From NCBI GenBank assembly GCA_963697705.1, contig CAVOPA010000003.1:186001-250000 (forward strand): a stretch of 64,000 bases of DNA, read 5' to 3'. Below, in pieces: positions 31,884 through 39,510 of this stretch. A program made the position numbers and the translations under genes. Position 1 is the first letter of the stretch; each line of letters starts with the position of its first letter. The notes beneath the pieces are model-generated. The model was not told the origin of the DNA. It saw nothing but the letters and a program-made list of their open reading frames with translations, and did no database searches. Source of the DNA: CAVUCH01 sp963697705. Its GTDB lineage: Bacteria; Acidobacteriota; Vicinamibacteria; Vicinamibacterales; JAENWD01.

Positions 31884-31997
31884 GCCGCCGGCGCGGGTTG
31901 CGCACCGCCGGTGAGCATGGGACATCCGCCACACGACATACTCGGCATCCGACATGCGCAGTGGGCCATCGTGGTAGCCTCCCGTCTGGTACGGAGC

Positions 31998-32705
31998 ATG
32001 CGCCGGTCAGCCTTCGTCTCGAGCGCAGCGGGTGTTGCCGTGTGTCTGCTGCTGGCGGCCGCGCGCACGCACGCAGTTGCGGGCGTGCAGGGGGAAGGAC
32101 CTGGTCCGCTACGCCGCGGCAGCGTGAAGCAACTCGCGGCCGGCAAGATGCTGGTTGCCGCCCGTCGCCTGCCCGATCCGAACTTCGCCGAGACGATCGT
32201 GCTGCTCACGGAGTACAGCCAGAAGGGCGCGATGGGAATGATCGTCAACCGTCGAACGGACGTGACCCTGGCGCGCATCGCCCCGGGACTCGAGCCGGCG
32301 CCCGGACGTTCACCGTTGGTGTTCTTCGGCGGTCCCGTCGCCGTGCCCGGCGTGCTGGCGCTGGTGCGCGCGAAGAGTGCTCCGCCCGACACCCGCCGCG
32401 TCGCTCCCGGCGTGTACCTGGTCGACACGCGCGAGGTGCTCGAGAAGATGATCGCCGCGAGCGGCGAGCCGAATCGACTGCGCGTGTACGTCGGCTACGC
32501 CGGGTGGGGCGAGGGACAATTGGAAGCGGAAACGGCGCGCGGAGCATGGCACGTCGTGGACGGCGACGCGAACGTGATCTTCGATCCCAAGGTGGAGTCT
32601 GCGTGGGAGCGTCAGATCCAGCGCACCGAGGCACTGCAGGCCAGTAACCGGCGCAACGGGCGCAGTTCGGCCGGTGCGAATCTGCCCGAGGCCGCAGCGC
32701 CCTGA
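31998..32705 (+). CDS. YqgE/AlgH (DUF179) family protein with a signal peptide
   Basis: The YqgE/AlgH signature is clear: KMLVAARRLPDPNFAETIVL, GAMGMIVNRRTD, VFFGGPVAVPGVLALVR and VYVGYAGWGEGQLEAE. ATG 31998 gives an N-terminal hydrophobic export signal (RRSAFVSSAAGVAVCLLLAAARTHA) ahead of the domain, about 235 residues in all. Family members such as AlgH and YqgE are normally cytoplasmic, so an exported form is unusual; a start inside the gene at MLVAARR would give the ordinary length. The biochemical role is not known. It follows the M16 pair at a distance of 114 bp. Confidence 0.85.
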   Translation: MRRSAFVSSAAGVAVCLLLAAARTHAVAGVQGEGPGPLRRGSVKQLAAGKMLVAARRLPDPNFAETIVLLTEYSQKGAMGMIVNRRTDVTLARIAPGLEPAPGRSPLVFFGGPVAVPGVLALVRAKSAPPDTRRVAPGVYLVDTREVLEKMIAASGEPNRLRVYVGYAGWGEGQLEAETARGAWHVVDGDANVIFDPKVESAWERQIQRTEALQASNRRNGRSSAGANLPEAAAP

Positions 32706-32744
32706 CCTGCGACCTCGTATAATCCGTCGGTCCGGAGGTGAGGC

Positions 32745-33634
32745 ATGGTGCTGGTAGCAGGATCCACTGGCTTTCTCGGTCGGGAGATTTGCCGCAGGTT
32801 GAGGGCGCGCGGGCACGTCGTGCGCGCGCTCGTCCGTTCGTCGTCTGACACCGTCGGTCGTGGCGAGCCTGCAAGCGCTCGGCGTGGAGACGGTGGTGGG
32901 CGACGTGAAGGATCGGCCGTCGCTCGACGACGCGTGCCGCGGGGCGGACACGGTCATCTCGACGGTCACGACGACGCGCTCGCGCGCGACCGGGCGACAC
33001 GCTCGAATCGGCCGACCACGCCGGCCAGCTCGCGCTGGTGGACGCCGCGCAGGCTGCCGGCGTGCGGCGGTTCGTCTTCGTGTCGTTCTCGGAGAACATC
33101 GGCGGCGACGACGCGTTGACGGCCGCGAAGCGGGCGGTGGAGGCGCGCGTGCGCGAGAGCGCGATGACCTACACCATCCTGCGGCCCTCGTACTTCATGG
33201 AGGTCTGGCTCGGCCCACACCTCGGCTTCGATGCCGCCAATGCCAGGGCCCGTGTCTACGGCGCCGGAGAGAACACCATCAGCTTCATCGCCCTCGCTGA
33301 CGTCGCGGAGTTCGCCGTCCGCGCGCTCGACACGCCTGCCGCCGAGAACGCCGCCGTCAACCTGGGCGGACCGGAGGCCATCAGCCCGCATGCCGTCATC
33401 CGGATCTTCGAAGAGATCGGCGGACGCCCTTTCGAGGTCGAGCACGTGCCCGAGGCGGTCCTCGAAGGCGCGATGGCCGGCGCGACCGACTCGCTGCAGC
33501 GCGCGTTCGCCGCGCTCAGCCTCGGATACGCACGCGGCGATGCCATCTCGATGGACGACACGCTGCGCGCATTTCCGGTACGCCTCCGGACGGTGCGCGA
33601 GTACGCGCGCGACGTGCTGGCGCAGGGGGTGTAG
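32745..33634 (+). CDS. NAD(P)-binding SDR/NmrA-like protein (two frameshifts)
   Basis: ATG 32745 follows CGGAGGTGAGGC and a perfect TATAAT at 32718-32723. The start is an atypical-SDR Rossmann motif (MVLVAGSTGFLGREICRRL). Conserved sequence then runs in three frames: VASLQALGVETVVGDVKDRP after about 32850, and QLALVDAAQAAGVRRFVFVS after about 32988. It continues to the tail (AMTYTILRPSYFMEVWLGP; EHVPEAVLEGAMAG). Joined, they give about 297 residues, the normal length of NmrA/complex-I-NDUFA9-like SDRs. The substrate cannot be deduced. Both breaks look like single-base errors because the fold is complete. Confidence 0.82.
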
Positions 33635-33728
33635 CAGGGGTTCTACATGCAGTTATTGGTTATTTGTCTGGACTCAGTTGACTAGCTCTCAGGCGGGAGT
33701 GTTCCGTTATCGTCTGTCGGCTGCCGCG

Positions 33729-33805
33729 AACTGATCACTAACAGCTGATCACCAAAACCAAAAACGAAAAACTAACAACCAAAAACCAATAACTAGGAAC
33801 TGAGA
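33729..33805. repeat. A-rich degenerate heptamer array
   Basis: About 11 units of 7 bp of the type CCAAAAA, CTAACAA, CCAATAA, CTAGGAA lie between the SDR stop and the NAT start. This stretch is strikingly A-rich and G-poor in an otherwise GC-rich window, yet it keeps the same 7-bp period as the GC-rich arrays elsewhere. Confidence 0.75.
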
Positions 33806-33809
33806 AGAG

Positions 33810-34703
33810 ATGCAGTCCTCCCCAGGGCTGACGACGTCGCTCCGCGATCGCGTGCTGACGAGACTCGGCTTCGACACGGCTCCTGCGCCTGATCTCGCCG
33901 GACTGGGTGCACTCTACGCCGCCTGGTGCGCGCGCGTGCCGTTCGACAACGTGCGGAAGATGATTGCGCTCCGCACGCCCGGCGCGGCGCTGCCCGGCAT
34001 CACGGCCGAGGACTTCTTCGAGGAATGGATGCGTCATGGAGCAGGCGGCACCTGCTGGCCGTCGAGCCACGCGCTCTGCGGTCTGCTCGCGAGCTGTGGC
34101 TTCGACGCGCGGCGCGTGGTGGCGTCGATGCGCGATACCGGCACCGGCAGCCACGGGACGGTGAAGGTCCGCGTCGAAGGGCGCGACTACCTGGTCGACT
34201 CGTCGATCCTGACCAACGCGCCGGCCCCGTGTGACGACGCGGTGCACATCGACGCCGACCGCGTGTGGCCGGTCGAAATCGAGCCGGTGGGCGGCACTCA
34301 CCTGATCTGGTTCGACGGCCTGCCGTCGGCAGATCCGTTGATCTGCCGCGTGTTGCAGGATCCCGCCGAGCCCGGTTGGTACCTCACGGCATACGAGGCC
34401 TCGCGCGAGCACAGTCCGTTCAACCAGCGCGTCTACGCGAGAAAAAATTTCGACAGTGAAGTACGCCTGCTCGTCGGGACCACGCGGTTCTCGAAGACCG
34501 CCGCCGGGGTCGACGCCCGCACGCTGTCTGGTGACGAACTCTGCGGCGCCCTGCACACCGACTTCGGAATCTCGGAGCGGCTGATCGCGCAGTGGATCGA
34601 CTGCGGCGCGCTGCGCGACTCGCTGGAGGCGCCGGCAGGGCCGAAACCGCCGCCGCCGCCGACAGTCCGCCCGTCGCAGCGCGCGGGTATGTCAACGGCG
34701 TGA
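33810..34703 (+). CDS. arylamine N-acetyltransferase
   Basis: The 297-residue NAT-family enzyme transfers acetyl (or another acyl) from CoA to arylamines, hydrazines or amino groups in natural-product synthesis. The catalytic triad is visible: Cys82 in GGTCWPSSHALC, His115 in GTGSHGTVKV and Asp130 in YLVDSSIL. The N-terminal helical segment LYAAWCARVPFDNVRKMIAL is typical. The length is slightly above the usual 270-280 because of a proline-rich C terminus (KPPPPPTVRPSQRAG). ATG 33810 begins just after the A-rich heptamer array; GAGAAGAG serves as a possible Shine-Dalgarno. It is transcribed alone and convergent with a SnoaL-like remnant. Confidence 0.88.
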   Translation: MQSSPGLTTSLRDRVLTRLGFDTAPAPDLAGLGALYAAWCARVPFDNVRKMIALRTPGAALPGITAEDFFEEWMRHGAGGTCWPSSHALCGLLASCGFDARRVVASMRDTGTGSHGTVKVRVEGRDYLVDSSILTNAPAPCDDAVHIDADRVWPVEIEPVGGTHLIWFDGLPSADPLICRVLQDPAEPGWYLTAYEASREHSPFNQRVYARKNFDSEVRLLVGTTRFSKTAAGVDARTLSGDELCGALHTDFGISERLIAQWIDCGALRDSLEAPAGPKPPPPPTVRPSQRAGMSTA

Positions 34704-34716
34704 CGGCAGACGCCGG

Positions 34717-34860
34717 TCAATCCCCCGTCGGGGCCTGTTCGAGGGCGGCCAGCATCGCCGGCGTGTCGATATAGAACTGGATCGCCAGCGCCTTGCCGTC
34801 CCGTATCCGCCAGACGTGCACCGCACGGATGTCGAAGCGGACATCGTTGCTGCGCACGCG
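34717..34860 (-). pseudogene. SnoaL-like (NTF2 fold) C-terminal remnant
   Basis: The minus strand reads VRFDIRAVHVWRIRDGKALA and then IQFYIDTPAMLAALEQAP before TGA at 34717-34719, the last strand pair of a SnoaL/NTF2-like domain. Upstream the frame hits TGA at 34861-34863, a few bases before a REP-like palindrome pair. Only 47 codons remain of an expected 120-140, and no N-terminal part is found between here and the EF-hand gene. It is therefore a truncated fossil. Confidence 0.65.
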
Positions 34861-34868
34861 TCAGTCAC

Positions 34869-34929
34869 GTGGGGCAGGGCTTCAGCCCTGCAAATCGCGC
34901 TCGCAAGCAGGCCTGAAGGCCTGCCCCAC
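34869..34929. repeat. REP-like inverted repeat pair
   Basis: GTGGGGCAGGGCTTCAGCCCTGC (34869-34891) and the near-complement GCAGGCCTGAAGGCCTGCCCCAC (34907-34929) face each other across a 15-bp spacer. Each arm is itself a palindrome around CTTCAG/CTGAAG, giving a cruciform-capable structure of the same class as the CCCGCCTTCAGGCGGG repeats in the window. Confidence 0.8.
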
Positions 34930-34954
34930 ATGACTACACGGGTGAATCGCGGGT

Positions 34955-35950
34955 TTAGCGCGGGCCGTAGCCTTCCCGGTAGGCGCGCGTGAACCCCTCG
35001 CGATAGCCTGCCTGATACTCCGAGCGCTGGCCGGCCGCGGGCGTGTAGCCGGCGTCCGCCTGTTCGAGCTCGCGCTGGCCGTCCAGGTCCCAGTGATTGT
35101 GTGCGCGATCCTCGCGCCCCGCAACGCGGCCGTCGAGCAGCCCGCGCTCGTATCCGGCGCGGTACGCGGCCGACGATTGCGCGCCCGCCGACGCCTGGCC
35201 CGCCGCCTGGAGCTCGTAAGGCGAGAGGACGCCGTCGCCATTGCGATCGCGCCGGTCGAAGCTGGCGCGCGACCAATGCCACTCGGAAGGAGCGACGCGG
35301 CCGTCGCGGTCGATATCGAGGCTGGCGAACAGGTCTGACGGCGCTTCGTCGTCATCGGCGCCGAGCAGCTCGGCGCGACTGAGAAAGCCGTTCCTGTCAC
35401 CGTCGAGCGTTCCGAACAGCCGCGGATCGCCGTGCCACTCCGCCGCGGAGATGCGGCCGTCCCGGTTCACGTCGAGATCGGCGAAGCGGTCGTCGCGATC
35501 GTCATCGTCGCCGAGGCCGAGGAACTCGCGGCGCGAAATCGAGCCGTCGTGATCGCGGTCGACCCGGCGAAACAACTCGGGATCGAAGTGCCATTCGCGC
35601 CGCTCGAGACGACCGTCGCGGTCGTGATCGAGATTGTCGAACCGCTCCGGTGTCCAGTCCGTCAGCTCCGACGTGGTGATGCTGCCGTCCGGCTCATCCG
35701 GCCACGGCTGCTGGCGGCGCGACCCGGACCGGATCTCGTCGCCGGAGAGCACGCCGTCGCGGTTCCAGTCGTGCACGTCGAACGACCGATCGCTGCCCCG
35801 CCACTCGGCGCGCGTGATCACGCCGTCGCCGTCACGGTCCATCGCCCTGAACCGCTCGGCTTCGGTGGTCCGTGTTTGCGGTGAGGCGCCGAGGCCGGCA
35901 GCAGCCGCAAGCGTCAGAACGAACGTAGTGGCAATCCATCCAGCACGCAC
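34955..35950 (-). CDS. exported EF-hand protein with eight calcium loops
   Basis: The GTG at 35950 is preceded at ideal spacing by AGGAGG, while the longer ATG frame to 36094 only translates the GGAGGCT repeat, so GTG is chosen. A signal peptide (RAGWIATTFVLTLAAAAGLGA) is followed by eight DxDxDG-type loops, for example DRDGDGVITRAEW, DWNRDGVLSGDEI, DRDHDGSISRREF, DGDRNGFLSRAEL and DRNGDGVLSPYEL. The C terminus is rich in Gly, Tyr, Arg and Glu (YRAGYERGLLDGR; YQAGYREGFTRAY). About 331 residues. It is probably an envelope calcium binder; the function is unknown. It lies downstream of the VOC gene on the same strand. Confidence 0.85.
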   Translation of the reverse strand: MRAGWIATTFVLTLAAAAGLGASPQTRTTEAERFRAMDRDGDGVITRAEWRGSDRSFDVHDWNRDGVLSGDEIRSGSRRQQPWPDEPDGSITTSELTDWTPERFDNLDHDRDGRLERREWHFDPELFRRVDRDHDGSISRREFLGLGDDDDRDDRFADLDVNRDGRISAAEWHGDPRLFGTLDGDRNGFLSRAELLGADDDEAPSDLFASLDIDRDGRVAPSEWHWSRASFDRRDRNGDGVLSPYELQAAGQASAGAQSSAAYRAGYERGLLDGRVAGREDRAHNHWDLDGQRELEQADAGYTPAAGQRSEYQAGYREGFTRAYREGYGPR

Positions 35951-36014
35951 AGCCACCTCCTGTGGTGAGCAGTGCGAGATGTGTGCCACAGAGGACGGAA
36001 TGGCACGGCTTACG

Positions 36015-36090
36015 GGCTGGAGGCCGGAGGCCGGGGCTGGAGGCTGGAGGCTGGAGGCTGGAGGCTGGAGGCTGGAGGCGGTGGAGGTTG
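36015..36090. repeat. heptamer array (GGAGGCT)
   Basis: At least seven near-perfect copies of GGAGGCT/GGAGGCC in tandem lie just upstream of the EF-hand gene. In frame on the minus strand they would encode LQPPASS repeats, which misleadingly extends the EF-hand frame. Confidence 0.85.
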
Positions 36091-36153
36091 GCACGGCCGG
36101 AGCCGGACGTTGATGGCCCGATGCATCTAGGCGACAACCCGCCGACCAGCATG

Positions 36154-36187
36154 CACCCTTACCCTTAGCCCTCAGCCCCTAACCCTT
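36154..36187. repeat. short heptamer array (ACCCTTA / GCCCTCA type)
   Basis: Five degenerate 7-bp units (ACCCTTA, GCCCTCA, GCCCCTA, ACCCTTC) end three bases before the stop codon of the VOC-domain gene. Confidence 0.65.
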
Positions 36188-36189
36188 CG

Positions 36190-37248
36190 TCAGCGCGGCT
36201 TGTTCCACAGCAGCTCGATCGTGACGCCTCCGTGTTTGTCGGCGTCGAGATACGCGAAGCGGCCCGCGTAGCCGTTCTCGTCCCAGCCGCCGCTCATGGT
36301 CACGTCGAGGCCGCGCGAGCGCAGCTTCGCGATGGCAGCGTCGATGTCCGTGACGTTGAACCCGAGGTGATGAAAGCCCTCGCCGTGGGCCTTCAGTTGT
36401 TCCTCGTACACGTTCGGACCCACGAGCGACTGAATCCACTCGAACACGACGTCCGTCTTCCGCCCCCATCCGAGCAGCATCTCGAAAGTGCCGGGCTTGC
36501 CCCGATAGACGCGATCGAGAGAGACGTTGCGATTGATCGGCAGCGCACCGAGTCCGATTCGATCGTAGTAGGCGCTGACCCGGTGCACGTCCCGAACGAC
36601 GAAGGCGTACTGCGTGATCCGGTCGAACGGATTCTCGTTCGTCGAGCCCTGGGCCACGGTGGTCGGCCGGTCGGGATCGTACTCGAGTGCGATCGTCAGG
36701 CCTCCGCCATCGGGCGCCGTGTCCAGGTACACGAAGCGGCCTGTCCCCGCGCTGCCCTTCCAGGTCCCGGCCTGCAGCACGCCGACGCCGGCTGCCTTGT
36801 AGCGCGCGAGCTCCTCCGACATCCTCGCCTCACTCGGGACGGAGAACGCCACGTACTGCACCCCCTCGCCGTGCTGGGCCAGAAAGTCGGCGTACGCCGT
36901 GCCGTCGTTCAGCGGCTGGATCCAGCGCACGGTCCCGTTCTCGAACCGCGCGACCACCGTCTTCACACGCGCGGTGACGGCCTTGCCCCGGTACGCGACC
37001 CCGGAGAATGCCGGCACGCCGCCGTCACGGATGTCGGTCACCCCGAGGGCACGCCAGGCTGTGGCGACGGCGTCGACGTCACGCACTACCCACCCGACGT
37101 GAGAGACGTGCCTGTAGATTGCGGGATCGGGCTCGGTTGCGGGCAGCGACGCCTGTGCCCCGACGGCACTCACGTTCACGGGCGAAGTGGCTGCGAGCAT
37201 CGCCACTGTGATGCAGGCTGATGTCGCAAGGATGAGTGAGCGCCTCAT
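36190..37248 (-). CDS. exported protein with two VOC (glyoxalase-like) domains
   Basis: ATG 37248 follows GGGAGAACGAC and opens a signal peptide (SLILATSACITVAMLAATSP); a longer frame to 37308 is unnecessary. Two VOC modules follow: YRHVSHVGWVVRDVDAVATA to about residue 190, and FDRITQYAFVVRDVHRVSAY to the end. Metal-site-like positions are seen in HVSHVGWVV, HGEGVQYVAF, TIALEYD, HGEGFHHLGF and TIELLW. The 352-residue length fits a tandem VOC protein. VOC enzymes are metal-dependent isomerases, dioxygenases or lyases; the substrate here is unknown, and periplasmic location is uncommon for glyoxalase I. Confidence 0.83.
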   Translation of the reverse strand: MRRSLILATSACITVAMLAATSPVNVSAVGAQASLPATEPDPAIYRHVSHVGWVVRDVDAVATAWRALGVTDIRDGGVPAFSGVAYRGKAVTARVKTVVARFENGTVRWIQPLNDGTAYADFLAQHGEGVQYVAFSVPSEARMSEELARYKAAGVGVLQAGTWKGSAGTGRFVYLDTAPDGGGLTIALEYDPDRPTTVAQGSTNENPFDRITQYAFVVRDVHRVSAYYDRIGLGALPINRNVSLDRVYRGKPGTFEMLLGWGRKTDVVFEWIQSLVGPNVYEEQLKAHGEGFHHLGFNVTDIDAAIAKLRSRGLDVTMSGGWDENGYAGRFAYLDADKHGGVTIELLWNKPR

Positions 37249-37304
37249 GTCGTTCTCCCGAAGCCACCTGACGGTCGGCAATACGTTCGATGTCAGCGGA
37301 GACC

Positions 37305-37550
37305 CCAAGCCCGCCTGAAGGCGGGCACTACCTACATCGTCAATGGGAGCCCCAAGCCCCGCCTGAAGAGCCTGTGAACAAAATCGGTTTGGGTCGTGAG
37401 TTCTGGAGGTTTTGAGAACCTGTAGTGCCCGCCTTCAGGCGGGCCGTGAGAACGATCCGCGATGAATTTCGAACGGGCCCGCCTGAAGGCGGGCACTACG
37501 GACGTCGTCAACGGGAGCCCCAAGCGCGCCTGAAGTCGGGCACTACGCAC
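37305..37550. repeat. cluster of REP-like palindromes
   Basis: Four to five copies of the palindrome CCCGCCTGAAGGCGGGCACTAC occur, at 37310, 37357 (truncated), 37422 (inverted), 37476 and 37524. Some are embedded in a longer unit that continues with an ACGTCGTCAACGGGAGCCCCAAG-like tail. They fill the whole gap between the GH51 stop and the VOC gene start. Confidence 0.88.
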
Positions 37551-37554
37551 GTCG

Positions 37555-39510
37555 TCAGCGGACCCGCAGGAGCGCCAGCGTGTGGGGCGCGAGCGTGTAC
37601 TCGATGACGCCGGCAGTCACGTGCGCGGTCGCGGATTGTGGCGCCACGGCGGTGGGCTGCTCGAGCGTGTTTTCGGCCTCCGGCTCACCGCCGAGCGTCG
37701 TGACGCGGACCTCGCTCGCGCGGGGCAGGCCTGCGATGGTGAGGACGATCGGCTGGGCGTCACCCGAAGGGTTCACGAGCTTCACGATGGCTTCGCCCCT
37801 CGCCCGATCGAGCGAGGCGCTGCCAACCACCGGGCCCGCATCGGCAAGCTCCATCGGCAGCACGTGAGTCCCCCGGTTGGCGCCGAAGATCTGCTGGACG
37901 TAGTAACTCGGCGTGCCGAACGCGTGCAGGTTGTCGAACCAGATCAGGTTCGGCCGCCATTGCCACGCATCGACGTGACCGAAGAGCGGCGCGTAGGACG
38001 CCATCTGCACGACGTCGGCGTTGCGCTCGATGCCGGTCAGCATCGCCGCCTCGGCGAGCGCCGCCTCGGTGTTGTTCCGCCGCGTACCCTTCGTGTGGGC
38101 CGCGTACTCCCCGGCAAACACCTTCGGCCCGGTGCGCGGGTACTTGTCGTACCGGTGCACCTGCGAGAGGAACCACTCGGGAGGGCGGTAGTAGTGTTCG
38201 TCCACGAAGTCCGCGCCCTGCGCACGCATCTCTGACCAGAGGAACTCGAACCGGGCGCCATCGGGATCCGGGCCGCTGCTGGCCACCAGGGCGATCCGTG
38301 GGTACTTGGCGCGCAGCACCTTGGAGAAGGCGGCGAACCGCTCCGCATATTGCGGCCCCCACTGCTCGTTGCCGATGCCGATCATCGTGAGATTGAATGG
38401 CGCGGGGTGCCCCATGGCAGCGCGTTTTCGACCCCACGGGGTCGTGCTCGGCCCGTTGGCGAACTCGATGAGATCGAGGGCGTCCTGGATGTACTCGTCG
38501 AGCGTGTCCATCGCGGCGAGCTCGCTCGAGTTGAACTGGCAGGCCATGCCGCAATTGAGAATCGGCAGCGGCTTCGCGCCCAGGTCCTCACTGAGCTGGA
38601 AGTACTCGAAGAACCCGAGCCCGAACGACTGGAAGTAGTCGGGCGCCTTGTGCTCGTTCTCCGTGTTCCAGCGGTTCACGATCAGGCGCCGCTCGTCGAC
38701 CGGCCCGATCGTGCTCTTCCACTGATACCGCGTCTCGAGGTGCCGTCCCTCGACGATGCAGCCGCCGGGGAAGCGGATGAAGCCCGGCTTGAGACCGTCG
38801 AGCAGCTGCACGAGATCCGCTCGAAGCCCTCCCGGGCGGTCCTTCCACGTGCGCCGGGGAAAGAGCGATACGGTGTCGACTTCGACCGCGCCCGGCACGG
38901 TGAGGAGCATCGCGAACGTCGCTTTCACGTCGGAGGCGGCTGGCGTCAGATCGACGGCGATGTCGCGCCACTCGCCGGTGAGGCCCTCCAGATCCGCGGT
39001 CGCAAGCGCCTGCCCGTCGTGTCCGTCGAGCGTCGCGCGGATTGTGCGCGGACCGTCGCCAACCCGCCGGGCCCGAATCGAGAGCCGGTACACGTCGCCG
39101 GCCGTGACGCCAATCCCCCGGAAGCCCTCGTTGGCGGCGCCGAAGCCCGCGCCGGCCGCGTCGGCCGTGATGCGAAGGTAGTGCCGATTGGCGCCGTCTG
39201 ACGACGGCCGCCGTTCAATGGCGAGCAGCGTGCCTTTGGCTCCGCCGCGTTCGGCGCGCGACCACCCCATGAGCGGCTCGGGAAACTCGAACGAGCGGTT
39301 CTTGATCCGTTCCGGATAGAGACCTCCGTCGGCCGCGAAGTTGATGTCCTCGAAGAACACGCCGAAGAGCCCCGAGGGGATCGCGGCGCCGGGCTTCCCC
39401 GCATCCACCGCCACGTGCACGGCCCTGGTCGCCTGGCCGTGACCGGGCAGCGCCCACCCGCCGATCGTCCCGGCGATGAGCATCAACCCCACAAAAAGGC
39501 GTCGAGTCAC
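37555..39510 (-). CDS. alpha-L-arabinofuranosidase, GH51, secreted
   Basis: The 651-residue protein has a signal peptide (RRLFVGLMLIAGTIGGWALPGHGQA). The N-terminal region is typical (FGVFFEDINFAADGGLYPERI), followed by a carbohydrate-binding-like insert (residues about 100-210) and the TIM barrel (FIRFPGGCIVEG). The acid/base glutamate is in IGIGNEQWGPQYAE and the nucleophile in KVFAGEYAAHT. It ends with a beta-sandwich (GVIEYTLAPHTLALLRV). It releases terminal arabinofuranose from plant or microbial arabinans. Its start overlaps the stop of the upstream GH127 gene by four bases, so the two are translationally coupled and probably degrade the same polymer. The frame is intact. Confidence 0.93.
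   Translation of the reverse strand: MTRRLFVGLMLIAGTIGGWALPGHGQATRAVHVAVDAGKPGAAIPSGLFGVFFEDINFAADGGLYPERIKNRSFEFPEPLMGWSRAERGGAKGTLLAIERRPSSDGANRHYLRITADAAGAGFGAANEGFRGIGVTAGDVYRLSIRARRVGDGPRTIRATLDGHDGQALATADLEGLTGEWRDIAVDLTPAASDVKATFAMLLTVPGAVEVDTVSLFPRRTWKDRPGGLRADLVQLLDGLKPGFIRFPGGCIVEGRHLETRYQWKSTIGPVDERRLIVNRWNTENEHKAPDYFQSFGLGFFEYFQLSEDLGAKPLPILNCGMACQFNSSELAAMDTLDEYIQDALDLIEFANGPSTTPWGRKRAAMGHPAPFNLTMIGIGNEQWGPQYAERFAAFSKVLRAKYPRIALVASSGPDPDGARFEFLWSEMRAQGADFVDEHYYRPPEWFLSQVHRYDKYPRTGPKVFAGEYAAHTKGTRRNNTEAALAEAAMLTGIERNADVVQMASYAPLFGHVDAWQWRPNLIWFDNLHAFGTPSYYVQQIFGANRGTHVLPMELADAGPVVGSASLDRARGEAIVKLVNPSGDAQPIVLTIAGLPRASEVRVTTLGGEPEAENTLEQPTAVAPQSATAHVTAGVIEYTLAPHTLALLRVR

Noticed and set aside
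35951..36094. ATG-started extension of the EF-hand protein
   Set aside because: It merely translates the GGAGGCT heptamer array; the GTG at 35950 has a perfect Shine-Dalgarno.
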